The notes below the pieces were generated by a model. That model was not told where the DNA came from, did no database searches, and saw only the letters and a program-made list of their open reading frames with translations. A stretch of 64,000 bases of DNA from assembly GCF_900102135.1 (NCBI RefSeq), contig NZ_FMVJ01000006.1:310001-374000 (forward strand), in the 5' to 3' direction. How positions within the stretch are numbered: position 1 is the stretch's first letter; each line of letters starts with the position of its first letter. The stretch comes from Microvirga guangxiensis. Lineage in GTDB: Bacteria; Pseudomonadota; Alphaproteobacteria; Rhizobiales; Beijerinckiaceae. Positions 17,594 to 26,699 of this stretch are shown one piece after another. Both the position numbers and the translations under genes were made by a program.

Positions 17594-17670
17594 CTGGTCG
17601 AAGCAAACTGATGATGTTGAGCAGCTCGCAAGGCGCTAGTAACCGATGAGATCTCCCTGCGAGCCCTGCA

Positions 17671-18921
17671 ATGACCGCCGACCCTGATTCCAGGTCAAGC
17701 GACGACGCGAACGTCGCTCCTCACATTCCGCAATGGACGGAGCGCGGCACGCCAGCTTACCGGCGGATCAGTCTCGCATTATTTCTGGCAGGCTTTGCAA
17801 CCTTCTCCTTGATCTATGCGATACAACCGCTTCTGCCTTATCTCGTGGAAGAATTCCGCATCAGCCCATCCGTAGGTTCGCTCGCACTCTCTCTCACAAC
17901 CGGCTGTCTTGCCTTCGCGATCCTGTGCGCTGGAGCCTTATCTGAAACAGTGAGCCGTCGCGGCCTGATGTTCGTTTCGATGTGCGGCGCAGCCCTTCTC
18001 CATATCGGCAGCTCCATCGTGCCCGACTGGCATATGCTGCTCATTCTGCGCGCCTTCGAAGGGTTGGTGCTTGGAGGCGTGCCGGCCGTCGCGATGGCTT
18101 ATCTGGCCGAGGAGATTCATCCCAAGGCGCTCGGCACAGCCATGGGCCTCTATGTCGGGGGAACGGCATTCGGCGCGATGCTCGGGCGCATCAGCGCCGG
18201 TATCGTGACCGAGTATTTCTCCTGGCGCGTTGCGTCGGGCGGCATCGGCGTGTTGGGCCTCATGGCTTCGTTCGGCTTCTTCATCCTTCTGCCGCCGTCG
18301 CGCAATTTCTTTCCGCGTACCAGAGGGCCTTTGGCGCATCACAGGGATACGTGGCTGAAGCATTTGCGCACCCCGGGCCTTCCACTGCTTTTCCTCACGG
18401 GCTTTCTCGGCCTCGGCATCAATGTCAGCATGTTCAACTATCTGACGTTCCGGCTGAGCATCACGCCCTTCAATCTCAGTCCTGCGCAGATTGGCGCGAT
18501 CTTTACCGTCTATTTCCTTGGCGCGGTTGCATCCACATTGGCGGGCAATCTCGCGGACCGGTTGGGACGCTCTCCGGTTCTTCTCGTCGGCATCATCACG
18601 ATGAGTGTCGGGATCGCGCTGACGCTTCTATCATCGCTTGCAGGCGTTATTGCCGGAGTAATCGCGAGCACGGTCGGCTTCTTCATGACGCACTCTGTGG
18701 CAAGCGGCTGGGTCGGACGACTGGCAGTCGGATCGAAGGGACATGCATCGTCCCTGTATCTCTTGTCCTATTATGTCGGCGCGAGCGTCATGGGCGCTGT
18801 GGGAGGCTGGTTCTGGGCGGGAGGCGGTTGGAACGCGGTGGCGGGTTTCGTCGCCTTCATGCTTTACATCATGTTCGTCAGCGCGCTTCGGCTGAGAAAG
18901 ATCGAGCGGATGAGCCGGTGA
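17671..18921 (+). CDS. MFS transporter, YnfM-like
   Basis: An inner-membrane transporter of the major facilitator superfamily with 416 residues and 12 predicted helices. After a hydrophilic N-terminus of about 30 residues the first helix reads LALFLAGFATFSLIYAIQPL, which resembles E. coli YnfM. The MFS loop 2-3 appears as GALSETVSRRGLMFVSM, and its counterpart in the second half as GNLADRLGRSPVLL. YnfM-type carriers are drug/proton exporters, but the substrate here is unknown. The stop is 19 bases from the end of dnaE (convergent), and no terminator separates them. Confidence 0.9.
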   Translation: MTADPDSRSSDDANVAPHIPQWTERGTPAYRRISLALFLAGFATFSLIYAIQPLLPYLVEEFRISPSVGSLALSLTTGCLAFAILCAGALSETVSRRGLMFVSMCGAALLHIGSSIVPDWHMLLILRAFEGLVLGGVPAVAMAYLAEEIHPKALGTAMGLYVGGTAFGAMLGRISAGIVTEYFSWRVASGGIGVLGLMASFGFFILLPPSRNFFPRTRGPLAHHRDTWLKHLRTPGLPLLFLTGFLGLGINVSMFNYLTFRLSITPFNLSPAQIGAIFTVYFLGAVASTLAGNLADRLGRSPVLLVGIITMSVGIALTLLSSLAGVIAGVIASTVGFFMTHSVASGWVGRLAVGSKGHASSLYLLSYYVGASVMGAVGGWFWAGGGWNAVAGFVAFMLYIMFVSALRLRKIERMSR

Positions 18922-18940
18922 CCATCCGCTCGGCCGTGTT

Positions 18941-21900
18941 CTAGTTCATCTGCACTTCCACCACGCCAGGAACGGCACGCAAGGCACCGGCAATCTGCGG
19001 AGTTGCCATGTACTTGCCGGGGAGCTTCACCTCCACCTCCCGATCGCCCTCGTCGAGGATCAGAACCAGGGACACCTCGCCCTCGCCTCTCGCCTTCAGG
19101 CGTTCGTAGACGCTCGAAATGGGACGCTCGTCGCGCAGGAAGATGCGCATGCCCTTCTGGTGCTTGGAAATGGCCTCCTCTAGAGGCTCGGCCATGCCGA
19201 TACGCGCCCTCACCTCCTCGCCTTCAAGACCGGCTTGAAGCATGAGGACCACCGCCGTGCCGGGCTCCAGCACCTCACGCAGGCGCATGAGTCCCTCGGA
19301 GAAGATGATAGCCTCGTATTGGCCGGTCTGATCCGAGAGGGTGAGGATGCCCATCTTGTTGCCGGTCTTGGTGCGGCGCTCCTGGCGGTCGAGCACGGTA
19401 GCCGCGACCTTGCCGACGGAGTTGCCAGCCTTCACCGACCGGCAGAACTCGGCCCAGGTCTGCACGCGCAGCTTCTGCAGAAGATCGCCGTATTCATCGA
19501 GAGGATGTCCGGAGAGGAAGAATCCGACCGCATCGTATTCCCGCTGAAGACGTTCCGCTGCGGGCCATGGCTCATAGGATGGGATGCGCAACTGAACATC
19601 CGCCGAGTTCATGCCACCGAACATGTCGATCATGCCGCCATTCGCGGCCTCGTAGGATTGCTGGGCAAGGCTCATCATGGCGTCGATGGAGGCGCAGGCT
19701 TTCGCGCGGTCCGGCTCCAGTTCGTCAAAGGCGCCGGCGGCAATGAGGTTTTCGATCGTCCGCTTGTTGAGGGCCTTCGGGTTGATACGGCGCGCGAAAT
19801 CGGCGAGATCCTTGAAGGGCTCATCGCCCCTCGCCTCAACGACCGCTTCGATGGCCTGCCGGCCCACGCCCTTCACGGCCGCGAGCGCGTAAAGAATCGA
19901 GCCTTTGCCCTCCTCGTCATAAACCACGTCGAACACAACGCCCGAGCGGTTGATGGACGGCGGAATGACTTTGAATCCAAGCCGTTGAGCCTCGCGGCGG
20001 AATTCGGAGAGCTTGTCCGTATTGTCGAGATCGAGCGTCATGGACGCCGCCAGGAACTCGACCGGATAATTCGCCTTCAGATACGCGGTCTGGAACGCGA
20101 CAAGGGCATAGGCCGCCGCGTGACTCTTGTTGAAGCCGTAATCCGCGAACTTGGCGAGCAGGTCGAAGATCTCGTTCGCCTTCGCCTTGTCGAGACCGTT
20201 TGCAACCGAGCCCGACACGAAACGTTCGCGCTGCGCGTCCATCTCGGACTTGATCTTCTTACCCATGGCGCGGCGGAGCAGATCCGCGTCGCCGAGCGAG
20301 TAGCCGGCAAGGACCTTCGCGACCTCCATCACCTGCTCTTGGTAGACGATGATGCCGAAGGTTTCGCGTAGGATCGGCTCCAGCTTCTCGTGAGGATACC
20401 AATCTCTCTTGTTGTGTTCATCCTTACCGAGCTTGCGCGCGCAATAGACCGGAATATTCGCCATCGGGCCCGGACGGTAGAGCGCGACGAGCGCAATGAT
20501 GTCTTCGAAACGGTCGGTTTCCATCTCGACGAGCGCTTTTCGCATGCCCGCGGATTCCACCTGGAACACGCCGACCGTCTCGCCCTTGCACAGCATTTCG
20601 TAAGATTTACGGTCATCGAGCGGCAGGGCCGACAGATCGATCTCGATCCCCTTGCGCTTGATGAGATCGACCGCCGTCCGCAGCACGGTCAGCGTCTTCA
20701 GGCCAAGGAAGTCGAACTTCACAAGGCCCGCCTGCTCAACCCACTTCATGTTGAACTGGGTCACGCGCATGCCGGTTTTCGGGTCTCGGTAGAGCGGCAC
20801 CAGTTCCTGCAGCGGACGGTCGCCGATCACGACGCCGGCGGCGTGCGTCGAGGCGTGGCGGTGCAGGCCCTCGAGCTTCTGCGCGATGTCGAGCATGCGC
20901 TTGACGACGGGTTCTTCCTCGATGGCCGCCTGCAACTTCGGCTCGCCTTCGATGGCCTGCGCCAGCGTCACTGGATTGGCCGGATTCTGCGGCACGAGCT
21001 TGGTGAGCTTGTCCACTTGGCCATAAGGCATTTCGAGAACGCGGCCCACGTCGCGCATCACGCCGCGTGCGAGCAGCGTACCGAAGGTGATGATCTGCGC
21101 GACCTGCTCCTCGCCGTAGCGCTGCTGCACGTATTCGATCACGCGCTCACGCCCGTCCACGCAGAAGTCGATATCGAAGTCCGGCATCGATACGCGCTCG
21201 GGATTCAGGAAGCGCTCGAAGAGCAGGCTGAAACGCAGCGGATCGAGATCGGTGATGGTGAGCGCGTAGGCGACGAGCGAACCCGCACCCGAACCACGGC
21301 CCGGGCCGACGGGGATGTCGTGATCCTTCGCCCATTTGATGAAGTCCGCCACGATCAGGAAGTAGCCGGGGAACTTCATCTTGCGGATGATGCCGACCTC
21401 GAAGGCAAGGCGGTCGCGGTAATCCTGCTCCGTGAGGCCTGGCGCGGGACCATGCGCGGCGAGGCGCTTGGCAAGCCCCTCCTCCGCCTGACGCTGGAGC
21501 TCTTCGCCTTCATCAAGGTTCGCAGCATCCGGACCTGTGCCGAAATTCGGCAGGATGGGCTTGCGGGTTCTGACGCGCGTCGAGCAGCGCATCGCGATTT
21601 CGACGGTAGCGTTCAGCGCATCCGGCAGATCGGAGAACAGCTCCATCATCTGCTGCCGCGTCTTGAAGTGATGCTCGGGCGACAGACGGCGTCGGTTATC
21701 GTTGGAGACGAGTTGCCCCTCTGCGATGGCGAGCAGCGCATCGTGCGCCTCGTAATCCTTCGGCGATGAGAAGAACGGCTCGTTGGCGGCCACAAGCGGC
21801 AGACCGTTTCGGTCCGCGAGAGCGATCAGCTCGCCCTCCACCATCCGCTCCTCATCGAGATGATGACGCTGGATCTCTACATAGAGCTGATGGCCGAACG

Positions 21901-22414
21901 CATTTTTCAGAATGTCGAGCCGCGCCTGCGCCAGTTCCTGGCGTCCGCCATTGCGGAGCGCGCAATCGAGCGGCCCTGTAAAGCCGCCTGTCAGGGCAAT
22001 CAGGCCCTCGCTATGACTGGCGAGAATGGGCGCGGCCACGCGGGGCTCCTCACCGAGCGGGACGCCGAAATAGGCGGCGCTCACGAGACGCATGAGGTTG
22101 CGATAGCCCTCCTCGTTCTGCGCGAGCAGCACGATGTTGGAAGGAACCGGCACCACGCGGGCGACCGGGTCGGCCTCTTCGAAGCAGACGGAGAGCTGGA
22201 CGCCGGCAATCGGCTGAATGCCGGAGCCTGCCATCTTCTCGGAAAACTCGAGTGCGCCGAAGAGGTTATTGGTATCGGTGAGTGCGATCGCCGGTTGCTT
22301 GTCGGCGGCCGCGAGCTTCTGGAGCTGCGCGATCTTCAGTGCTCCCTCGAGCAAGGAATACGAGGAATGCACATGCAGGTGGACGAAGCCGATATCTTGA
22401 AGAATGCGCGCCAT
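18941..22414 (-). CDS. dnaE: DNA polymerase III subunit alpha
   Basis: The replicative polymerase subunit, 1157 residues. The N-terminal PHP domain starts at GFVHLHVHSSYSLLEGALKI. The palm carries GPGRGSGAGSLVAYAL and the catalytic acidic motif PDFDIDFC at about residue 411. The fingers hold FGIIVYQEQVMEVAK and the tandem helix-hairpin-helix region is around LYALAAVKGVGRQAIEAV. A C-terminal OB fold (VGKVAATVLDRQERRTKTGN) and the tau-binding region complete it. Length fits DnaE1, the main replicase, rather than the shorter error-prone DnaE2. An SOS-type promoter with a small gene lies 118 bases upstream on the same strand, so some SOS read-through is possible. Confidence 0.96.
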   Translation of the reverse strand: MARILQDIGFVHLHVHSSYSLLEGALKIAQLQKLAAADKQPAIALTDTNNLFGALEFSEKMAGSGIQPIAGVQLSVCFEEADPVARVVPVPSNIVLLAQNEEGYRNLMRLVSAAYFGVPLGEEPRVAAPILASHSEGLIALTGGFTGPLDCALRNGGRQELAQARLDILKNAFGHQLYVEIQRHHLDEERMVEGELIALADRNGLPLVAANEPFFSSPKDYEAHDALLAIAEGQLVSNDNRRRLSPEHHFKTRQQMMELFSDLPDALNATVEIAMRCSTRVRTRKPILPNFGTGPDAANLDEGEELQRQAEEGLAKRLAAHGPAPGLTEQDYRDRLAFEVGIIRKMKFPGYFLIVADFIKWAKDHDIPVGPGRGSGAGSLVAYALTITDLDPLRFSLLFERFLNPERVSMPDFDIDFCVDGRERVIEYVQQRYGEEQVAQIITFGTLLARGVMRDVGRVLEMPYGQVDKLTKLVPQNPANPVTLAQAIEGEPKLQAAIEEEPVVKRMLDIAQKLEGLHRHASTHAAGVVIGDRPLQELVPLYRDPKTGMRVTQFNMKWVEQAGLVKFDFLGLKTLTVLRTAVDLIKRKGIEIDLSALPLDDRKSYEMLCKGETVGVFQVESAGMRKALVEMETDRFEDIIALVALYRPGPMANIPVYCARKLGKDEHNKRDWYPHEKLEPILRETFGIIVYQEQVMEVAKVLAGYSLGDADLLRRAMGKKIKSEMDAQRERFVSGSVANGLDKAKANEIFDLLAKFADYGFNKSHAAAYALVAFQTAYLKANYPVEFLAASMTLDLDNTDKLSEFRREAQRLGFKVIPPSINRSGVVFDVVYDEEGKGSILYALAAVKGVGRQAIEAVVEARGDEPFKDLADFARRINPKALNKRTIENLIAAGAFDELEPDRAKACASIDAMMSLAQQSYEAANGGMIDMFGGMNSADVQLRIPSYEPWPAAERLQREYDAVGFFLSGHPLDEYGDLLQKLRVQTWAEFCRSVKAGNSVGKVAATVLDRQERRTKTGNKMGILTLSDQTGQYEAIIFSEGLMRLREVLEPGTAVVLMLQAGLEGEEVRARIGMAEPLEEAISKHQKGMRIFLRDERPISSVYERLKARGEGEVSLVLILDEGDREVEVKLPGKYMATPQIAGALRAVPGVVEVQMN

Positions 22415-22532
22415 AAAACTCTACTCGATGAATAGCGCGCATATTGCCACGATTCTTGCCCCTGAATGCCTAACGGGGCGAGAGAAGGACTACCTTCCTG
22501 TGAATCCCGTGGATGCTTGTGGATTGCGGGTA

Positions 22533-22634
22533 TCAGGCGACCGGCGCCAGCACCAGAGCCCAGATTGCCACGGCGGAGCCGAACATGACGAGAGAGGTGA
22601 TTTCAGCGGCGGTTTCGAGGATGATGCGAACCAT
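22533..22634 (-). CDS. 33-residue membrane peptide under a LexA box (SidA-like candidate)
   Basis: A short gene of 34 codons: MVRIILETAAEITSL, then a hydrophobic span (VMFGSAVAIWALVLAPVA) and TGA. It predicts one transmembrane helix with a short charged N-terminus. GGAG lies 9 bases before the ATG. The promoter upstream contains a perfect GTTC-N7-GTTC LexA box (see next entries), so expression should rise on DNA damage. Caulobacter SidA, a 29-residue inner membrane protein induced by the SOS response, blocks division through FtsW/FtsN. Size, topology and control agree with such a role, but homology has not been tested. It lies between lolD (terminator in between) and dnaE. Confidence 0.72.
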   Translation of the reverse strand: MVRIILETAAEITSLVMFGSAVAIWALVLAPVA

Positions 22635-22663
22635 GTTGAGTCTCCGTGTTCTCTATGCGTCCA

Positions 22664-22691
22664 TTTATGTTCGATAAATGTTCCCTGTAAA
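22664..22691 (-). promoter_or_regulatory. Promoter of the 33-residue peptide gene
   Basis: On the minus strand: -35 TTTACA (22691-22686), 16-base spacer, -10 CATAAA (22669-22664). A start near 22657 gives a leader of about 23 nt that contains the GGAG ribosome binding site. The LexA box lies inside the spacer. A second possible -35, TTGACT, occurs upstream near 22725. Confidence 0.6.
22669..22683 (-). promoter_or_regulatory. LexA (SOS) box GTTC-N7-GTTC
   Basis: GTTCGATAAATGTTC on the plus strand, which reads GAAC-N7-GAAC on the minus strand. This direct repeat is the established LexA operator of alphaproteobacteria. It is exact in all eight fixed positions and lies between -35 and -10, the expected place for a repressor site. 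Confidence 0.75.
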
Positions 22692-22733
22692 GCGCCTGTG
22701 AATTCGGCACTCGAGACGGAGTCAACAAAGGCT

Positions 22734-22789
22734 TAAAACGCAACGAGCCGCTCCCTCTGACGCTCTGTGAGCGGAGGGTCGGAGCGGCT
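22734..22789 (-). terminator. Terminator after lolCD
   Basis: AGCCGCTCC at 22746-22754 pairs with GGAGCGGCT at 22781-22789, with an inner CCTC/GAGG pairing. On the minus strand it is followed by CGTTGCGTTTTAAG. It starts 12 bases after the lolD stop and separates lolCD from the LexA-controlled gene. Confidence 0.65.
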
Positions 22790-22801
22790 GTGGATAAGCG
22801 G

Positions 22802-23497
22802 TTAAGGCAGCTGGACGATCAGCCCGTCGCGGATCGTCACGCGGCGGTCCATGCGAGCGGCGAGATCCATATTGTGCGTCGCGATGAGAGCCGCGAGGCG
22901 CGAGGCGCGCACGATGGCGACCAGCGTCTGAAACACGCGGTCAGCCGTGTGCGGATCGAGATTGCCTGTCGGTTCGTCCGCCAGGAGCAGGCGCGGCGCG
23001 TTGGCCACGGCGCGGGCGATGGCGACACGCTGCTGTTCGCCGCCGGAGAGTTCGCCGGGACGGTGCTTGAGGCGCTTCGCCAAGCCGAGGAAGGTCAGAA
23101 GCTGGCCGGCCCGGTCCTCAGCCTCTGCCTTCGGCAGCCCACGGATGAGCTGGGGAATGACCACGTTCTCCAGCGCCGACAGCTCAGGCAGCAGATGGTG
23201 GAACTGATAAACGAAGCCCAGTTCCTCGCGGCGCACGCGGGTCCGTTCCTGGTCGCTCATGTGGGCCGTGGGCTTGCCGCCCACATAGACCTCGCCGCCG
23301 TCGGGCTTCTCGAGAAGGCCCGCCACGTGCAGCAGCGTGGACTTGCCCGTGCCGGAAGGGGCAATGAGCGCCACGATCTCCCCCGGCCATATCGCAAGCT
23401 CCGCCCCGCGCAGCACCTCCAGGAAGGTATCACCCTGAGGATAGCGACGTTCGACTTGGGAGAGGTGAAGGGCGGGCTGAGTTTGTCCGGACGCCAT
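22802..23497 (-). CDS. lolD: Lipoprotein-releasing ABC transporter ATP-binding protein LolD
   Basis: LolD powers release of outer-membrane lipoproteins from the inner membrane by LolCDE-type complexes. The 231 residues contain Walker [10 protein letters not shown] (47-55), the signature [14 protein letters not shown] (150-163), Walker B LLLADEP (170-176) and the switch histidine in ATHNMDLA. The frame extends 163 codons further upstream into lolC, but ATG at 23497 ([10 protein letters not shown]) is 2 bases after the lolC stop and gives the family length. The motif [15 protein letters not shown] is typical of LolD/MacB-type ATPases. Confidence 0.95.
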   Translation of the reverse strand: MASGQTQPALHLSQVERRYPQGDTFLEVLRGAELAIWPGEIVALIAPSGTGKSTLLHVAGLLEKPDGGEVYVGGKPTAHMSDQERTRVRREELGFVYQFHHLLPELSALENVVIPQLIRGLPKAEAEDRAGQLLTFLGLAKRLKHRPGELSGGEQQRVAIARAVANAPRLLLADEPTGNLDPHTADRVFQTLVAIVRASRLAALIATHNMDLAARMDRRVTIRDGLIVQLP

Positions 23498-23499
23498 AT

Positions 23500-24774
23500 C
23501 TAACCGTAACGCAACGCTTCGACGGGATCGAGCTTCGCAGCCCGCCAGGAGGGATAGAGGGTCGCCAGGAGCGACAAGGTGAGCGCCATTCCCAAAACGG
23601 TTGCAACCTCGCCCGGATTCACATCGGAAGGAATCTGGCTCAGGAAGCGCAGGGTCGGATCCCAAAGATTCGAGTTCGTGGCCCAGGACAGGAAATTCTG
23701 GATGGATTGAATGTTGGCGGCAATCAGCAACCCAAGGCCAAAGCCTGCGAGCGTGCCGATCACTCCAATGGAAGCGCCTGTGATCAGGAAGATGCGCATG
23801 ATGGAACCGCGCGTCGCGCCCATGGTGCGCAGGATCGCGATGTCCTCCGACTTGTCCTTCACGAGCATGATCAAGCCGGAGATGATGTTGAGGGCCGCGA
23901 CCAGAACGATGAGAGCGAGGATGATGAACATCACGTTCCGCTCCACCTCCAGAGCGCCGAAGAACGTGCGATTGCGTTGCCGCCAATCGGTCATCATGAT
24001 CGGCCTGCCTGCCGCCTCATCGATGGCGGCCCGCGCCTGGTCCACTCTATCGGCATCGTTGAGATAGACCTCGATCAGGGGAACATCGCCCTGCCGGTTG
24101 AAGTAATTCTGCGCTTCCGTCAGGGGCATGAACACGAAGGTGTTGTCGAACTCGGACATGCCGATCTCGAACACGGCCTTCACCGGGTAACCTTTCACGC
24201 GCGGCGCAGTGCCGAAAGGCGTCGCGGCTCCGCGCGGCGTGATCAGCGTCAGCGTATCGCCTGCCTGGATCGAAAGCGATTCAGCAAGACGCCTGCCGAT
24301 GGCGACACCCTCGCCTTCCTCGAAATTCTCGAGCGTGCCCTGCCGTATATTGCCGGCGATGTGTTCGATCTGGCGCAGGTCATTGCCACGAATGCCGCGC
24401 ACCAGAACGCCGCTGCCGTTATATTGCGAGGAGCCGAAAGCCTGCCCCTCCACAAGCGGGATGGCACGCCTCACCCCCGGCACCGCGGCGATGCGCGCCG
24501 CCACTTCCGGATAATCCGTGAGCGGGCTCTCGATGGGCGCGACGAAGATGTGGCCGTTGATGCCCACGATCTTGTCGAGCAGCTCCTTGCGGAAGCCGTT
24601 CATGACCGAGAGCACCACGATCAGTGTCGCGACGCCCAGCATGATGCCGAGGAACGAGAAGCCCGCAATAACCGATACGAACCCTTCCCGCCGCCGCGTG
24701 CGCAGATAACGCCCTGCGAGCATCCACTCGAAGGGCGAGAAAGGCTTGGTTCCGGTCAGTGCTTCTTTGGCCAT
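23500..24774 (-). CDS. lolC: Lipoprotein-releasing system permease LolC/LolE
   Basis: The membrane subunit of the lipoprotein release complex. The 424 residues have four membrane helices and a large periplasmic MacB-like domain between helices 1 and 2. The start shows the family N-terminus [20 protein letters not shown] and [16 protein letters not shown]. The FtsX-type C-terminal part includes [20 protein letters not shown], and the C-terminus is [19 protein letters not shown]. Only one permease gene is present, as usual in this group, where a homodimer (LolF-like) replaces the LolC/LolE pair. It starts 6 bases after proS ends. Confidence 0.95.
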   Translation of the reverse strand: MAKEALTGTKPFSPFEWMLAGRYLRTRRREGFVSVIAGFSFLGIMLGVATLIVVLSVMNGFRKELLDKIVGINGHIFVAPIESPLTDYPEVAARIAAVPGVRRAIPLVEGQAFGSSQYNGSGVLVRGIRGNDLRQIEHIAGNIRQGTLENFEEGEGVAIGRRLAESLSIQAGDTLTLITPRGAATPFGTAPRVKGYPVKAVFEIGMSEFDNTFVFMPLTEAQNYFNRQGDVPLIEVYLNDADRVDQARAAIDEAAGRPIMMTDWRQRNRTFFGALEVERNVMFIILALIVLVAALNIISGLIMLVKDKSEDIAILRTMGATRGSIMRIFLITGASIGVIGTLAGFGLGLLIAANIQSIQNFLSWATNSNLWDPTLRFLSQIPSDVNPGEVATVLGMALTLSLLATLYPSWRAAKLDPVEALRYG

Positions 24775-24779
24775 GGGGC

Positions 24780-26108
24780 TTATTTATGTGCCGTCAGCCG
24801 CGAAACCACATCCTCGACCGACAAAAGCTGGCGTTCGCCTGTGGCGCGGTGCTTCAGCTCCACCTTGCCTTCGGCGAGTCCCTTTGGCCCGATCAGGACC
24901 TGCCACGGCACGCCGATGAGGTCGGCGGTGGCGAACTTGCCGCCTGGACGCTCATCGCGGTCATCGTAAAGCACGTCGCGTCCAGCCGCCGACAGCTCGC
25001 GATACAGCTTCTCGCTTGCTGCATCGGTGCCGGAATCGCCGACCTTGAGGTTCAGGATCGCAACCTCGAACGGAGCCACGGCCTCCGGCCAGATGATGCC
25101 GTTCTCGTCATGGCTTGCCTCGATGATGGCAGCGATCAGACGGCTCGGCCCGATGCCATAGGAGCCCATATGAACTTCGCGTTCCTGCCCATCCGGCCCC
25201 ATGACCTTCGCGCCCATGGGCTCGGAATACTTGGTGCCGAAATAGAAGATATGGCCGACTTCGATGCCGCGCGCCGACATCTTCTTGTCCTCGGGAACCG
25301 CGTTGAAGGCGGCCTCGTCGTGCATCTCGGATGTCGCGGCATAGAGCGAGGTCCACTTGTCGACGATGCTTTGCAGGCTAGCGATGTCGTCGAAGTTCGT
25401 GTCCTCGGCCGGGATGTCGTAGTTCAGATAATCCGCGTGGCTGAACACCTCGCTCTCGCCCGTGGAGGCGAGAATGATGAATTCATGGCTCAGATTGCCG
25501 CCGATGGGGCCGGTGTCGGCCCGCATGGGGATCGCCTTCAGGCCCATGCGAGCGAAGGTGCGCAGGTAGGCCACGAACATCTTGTTGTAGGAATGGACAG
25601 CGCCAGCCTGATCCAGATCGAAGGAATAGGCGTCCTTCATCAGGAACTCGCGCGAGCGCATGACGCCGAAGCGCGGCCGCACCTCGTCACGGAACTTCCA
25701 TTGAATGTGATAAAGGTTCAGAGGCAGATCTTTGTAGGAGCGCACATAGCCTCGGAAGATCTCCGTGATCATTTCTTCGTTGGTGGGACCGAAGAGCATC
25801 TCGCGCTCGTGCCGGTCCTGGATGCGCAGCATCTCCTTGCCGTAGGCATCGTAACGGCCCGACTCACGCCAGAGGTCTGCGGATTGGATCGTCGGCATCA
25901 GCAGCTCGATGGCGCCGGAGCGGTTCTGCTCCTCGCGGACAATGGCATTGACCTTGTTGAGCACCTTGAGGCCCAGCGGCAACCAGGCATAGATGCCCGC
26001 CGATTCCTGGCGGATCATGCCGGCGCGCAGCATCAGGCGGTGGGACATGATCTCCGCTTCTTTAGGCGTCTCGCGGAGAATGGGGAGGAAATAGCGGCTC
26101 AAACGCAT
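24780..26108 (-). CDS. proS: Prolyl-tRNA synthetase
   Basis: A class II aminoacyl-tRNA synthetase that charges tRNA-Pro. The 442 residues represent the short alphaproteobacterial ProS without the editing INS domain found in E. coli (572 residues). Motif 1 lies around [17 protein letters not shown]. Motif 2 is [20 protein letters not shown] followed by [12 protein letters not shown], and motif 3 is [15 protein letters not shown]. The anticodon-binding domain follows, with [20 protein letters not shown]. It is followed closely by lolC and lolD, a conserved neighbourhood. The upstream side has about 590 bases without a protein gene, containing a likely small RNA. Confidence 0.96.
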   Translation of the reverse strand: MRLSRYFLPILRETPKEAEIMSHRLMLRAGMIRQESAGIYAWLPLGLKVLNKVNAIVREEQNRSGAIELLMPTIQSADLWRESGRYDAYGKEMLRIQDRHEREMLFGPTNEEMITEIFRGYVRSYKDLPLNLYHIQWKFRDEVRPRFGVMRSREFLMKDAYSFDLDQAGAVHSYNKMFVAYLRTFARMGLKAIPMRADTGPIGGNLSHEFIILASTGESEVFSHADYLNYDIPAEDTNFDDIASLQSIVDKWTSLYAATSEMHDEAAFNAVPEDKKMSARGIEVGHIFYFGTKYSEPMGAKVMGPDGQEREVHMGSYGIGPSRLIAAIIEASHDENGIIWPEAVAPFEVAILNLKVGDSGTDAASEKLYRELSAAGRDVLYDDRDERPGGKFATADLIGVPWQVLIGPKGLAEGKVELKHRATGERQLLSVEDVVSRLTAHK

Positions 26109-26288
26109 AGGACGCCTTCAGTCTCGTTCAGGAATGGAACAGTGAGTCACGACTCGTTTCCAGCACACAACACAGGCCTTGAGGAAAAGACAAGGCACCA
26201 TCGCCCCCACGGGCCTGCGGCGAGATGGATTAGACCAAAGATCAATACAATAAATGCCTCAAAATGCATCAGGAGCCGCCCAAAAAAG
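26109..26288. other. Intergenic stretch upstream of proS
   Basis: This stretch must hold the proS promoter, but I cannot pick it with confidence. It contains the interrupted palindrome GTTC-N7-GAAC at 26126-26140. No ORF is credible here. Confidence 0.35.
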
Positions 26289-26317
26289 GTGACACCGCTA
26301 GGGAAGGCAACTATAAA
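26289..26317 (+). promoter_or_regulatory. Promoter of the candidate small RNA
   Basis: -35 GTGACA (26289-26294), spacer of exactly 17 bases, -10 TATAAA (26312-26317). Both hexamers match the vegetative consensus at five of six positions. The start is expected near 26324. Confidence 0.65.
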
Positions 26318-26323
26318 GAAAGA

Positions 26324-26484
26324 GCTAACGTCTTAGACCTTCAAAGAAGGCAGAGGCTGCGGTCCGAGTTTCGGGAGGAACACGATCCCTAAGCGCCAAA
26401 GAGGCGCCGGCGCCAAGATGCCAGGGGTCATAAACAACGCCAAAAGGCGGTTTAGGCAAGGCGAAAGCCTTGCTTTTTCTTTTT
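26324..26484 (+). ncRNA. Candidate structured small RNA, about 160 nt
   Basis: A free-standing transcription unit with no ORF: promoter at 26289-26317 and a strong terminator at 26456-26484. The predicted RNA folds into a row of short perfect hairpins: CCTTC-AAA-GAAGG (26338-26350), CCGA-GTT-TCGG (26364-26374), GCGCC-AAAGA-GGCGC (26393-26407), CGCC-AAAA-GGCG (26438-26449) and the terminator stem GCAAGGC-GAAA-GCCTTGC. It is divergent from proS and faces the end of the DUF1467 gene. I compared it in memory with 6S, SRP, tmRNA, RNase P RNA and common riboswitches and saw no match. It may be a trans-acting sRNA or a leader that lost its gene. Confidence 0.55.
26456..26484 (+). terminator. Intrinsic terminator of the candidate small RNA
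   Basis: A stem GCAAGGC with a GAAA tetraloop and complement GCCTTGC is followed by TTTTTCTTTTT. The T-run exists only on the plus strand, where no protein gene precedes it. On the minus strand a weaker hairpin, CGCC-TTTT-GGCG then TTGTTT, could serve the DUF1467 gene. Confidence 0.85.
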
Positions 26485-26699
26485 CAGCTCCTCGTTTTCC
26501 TATGATCTACTTGCCGCTGCCAAGCCAGCTGCCTTGCCAGACAGAGCTTTGTGCATGGGGGTGTCCGCTCGCAGGACCTGGAATGAAGCCGCTAGATATC
26601 GCCTCCGCATCCAATTGCCTTCATGAGGCTTCGACCGGCCTCCATTCCAGCGGAGCCGAAGCGGGAAAACCTCACGCAAATTGAGGACTGGGCGCCGGC
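26485..26699. other. Non-coding stretch between sRNA terminator and DUF1467 gene
   Basis: No credible ORF, tRNA or strong hairpin is seen here. It is the 3' flank of the minus-strand DUF1467 gene. Confidence 0.4.

Noticed and set aside
19235-21769. Two long plus-strand frames (378 and 459 codons) opposite dnaE
   Set aside because: Antisense to the conserved DnaE domains, with no recognisable motif and no ribosome binding sites of note.
26126-26140. GTTC-N7-GAAC upstream of proS as a second LexA box
   Set aside because: The half-sites are inverted, not direct. The alphaproteobacterial LexA operator is a direct repeat, and proS is not an SOS gene.
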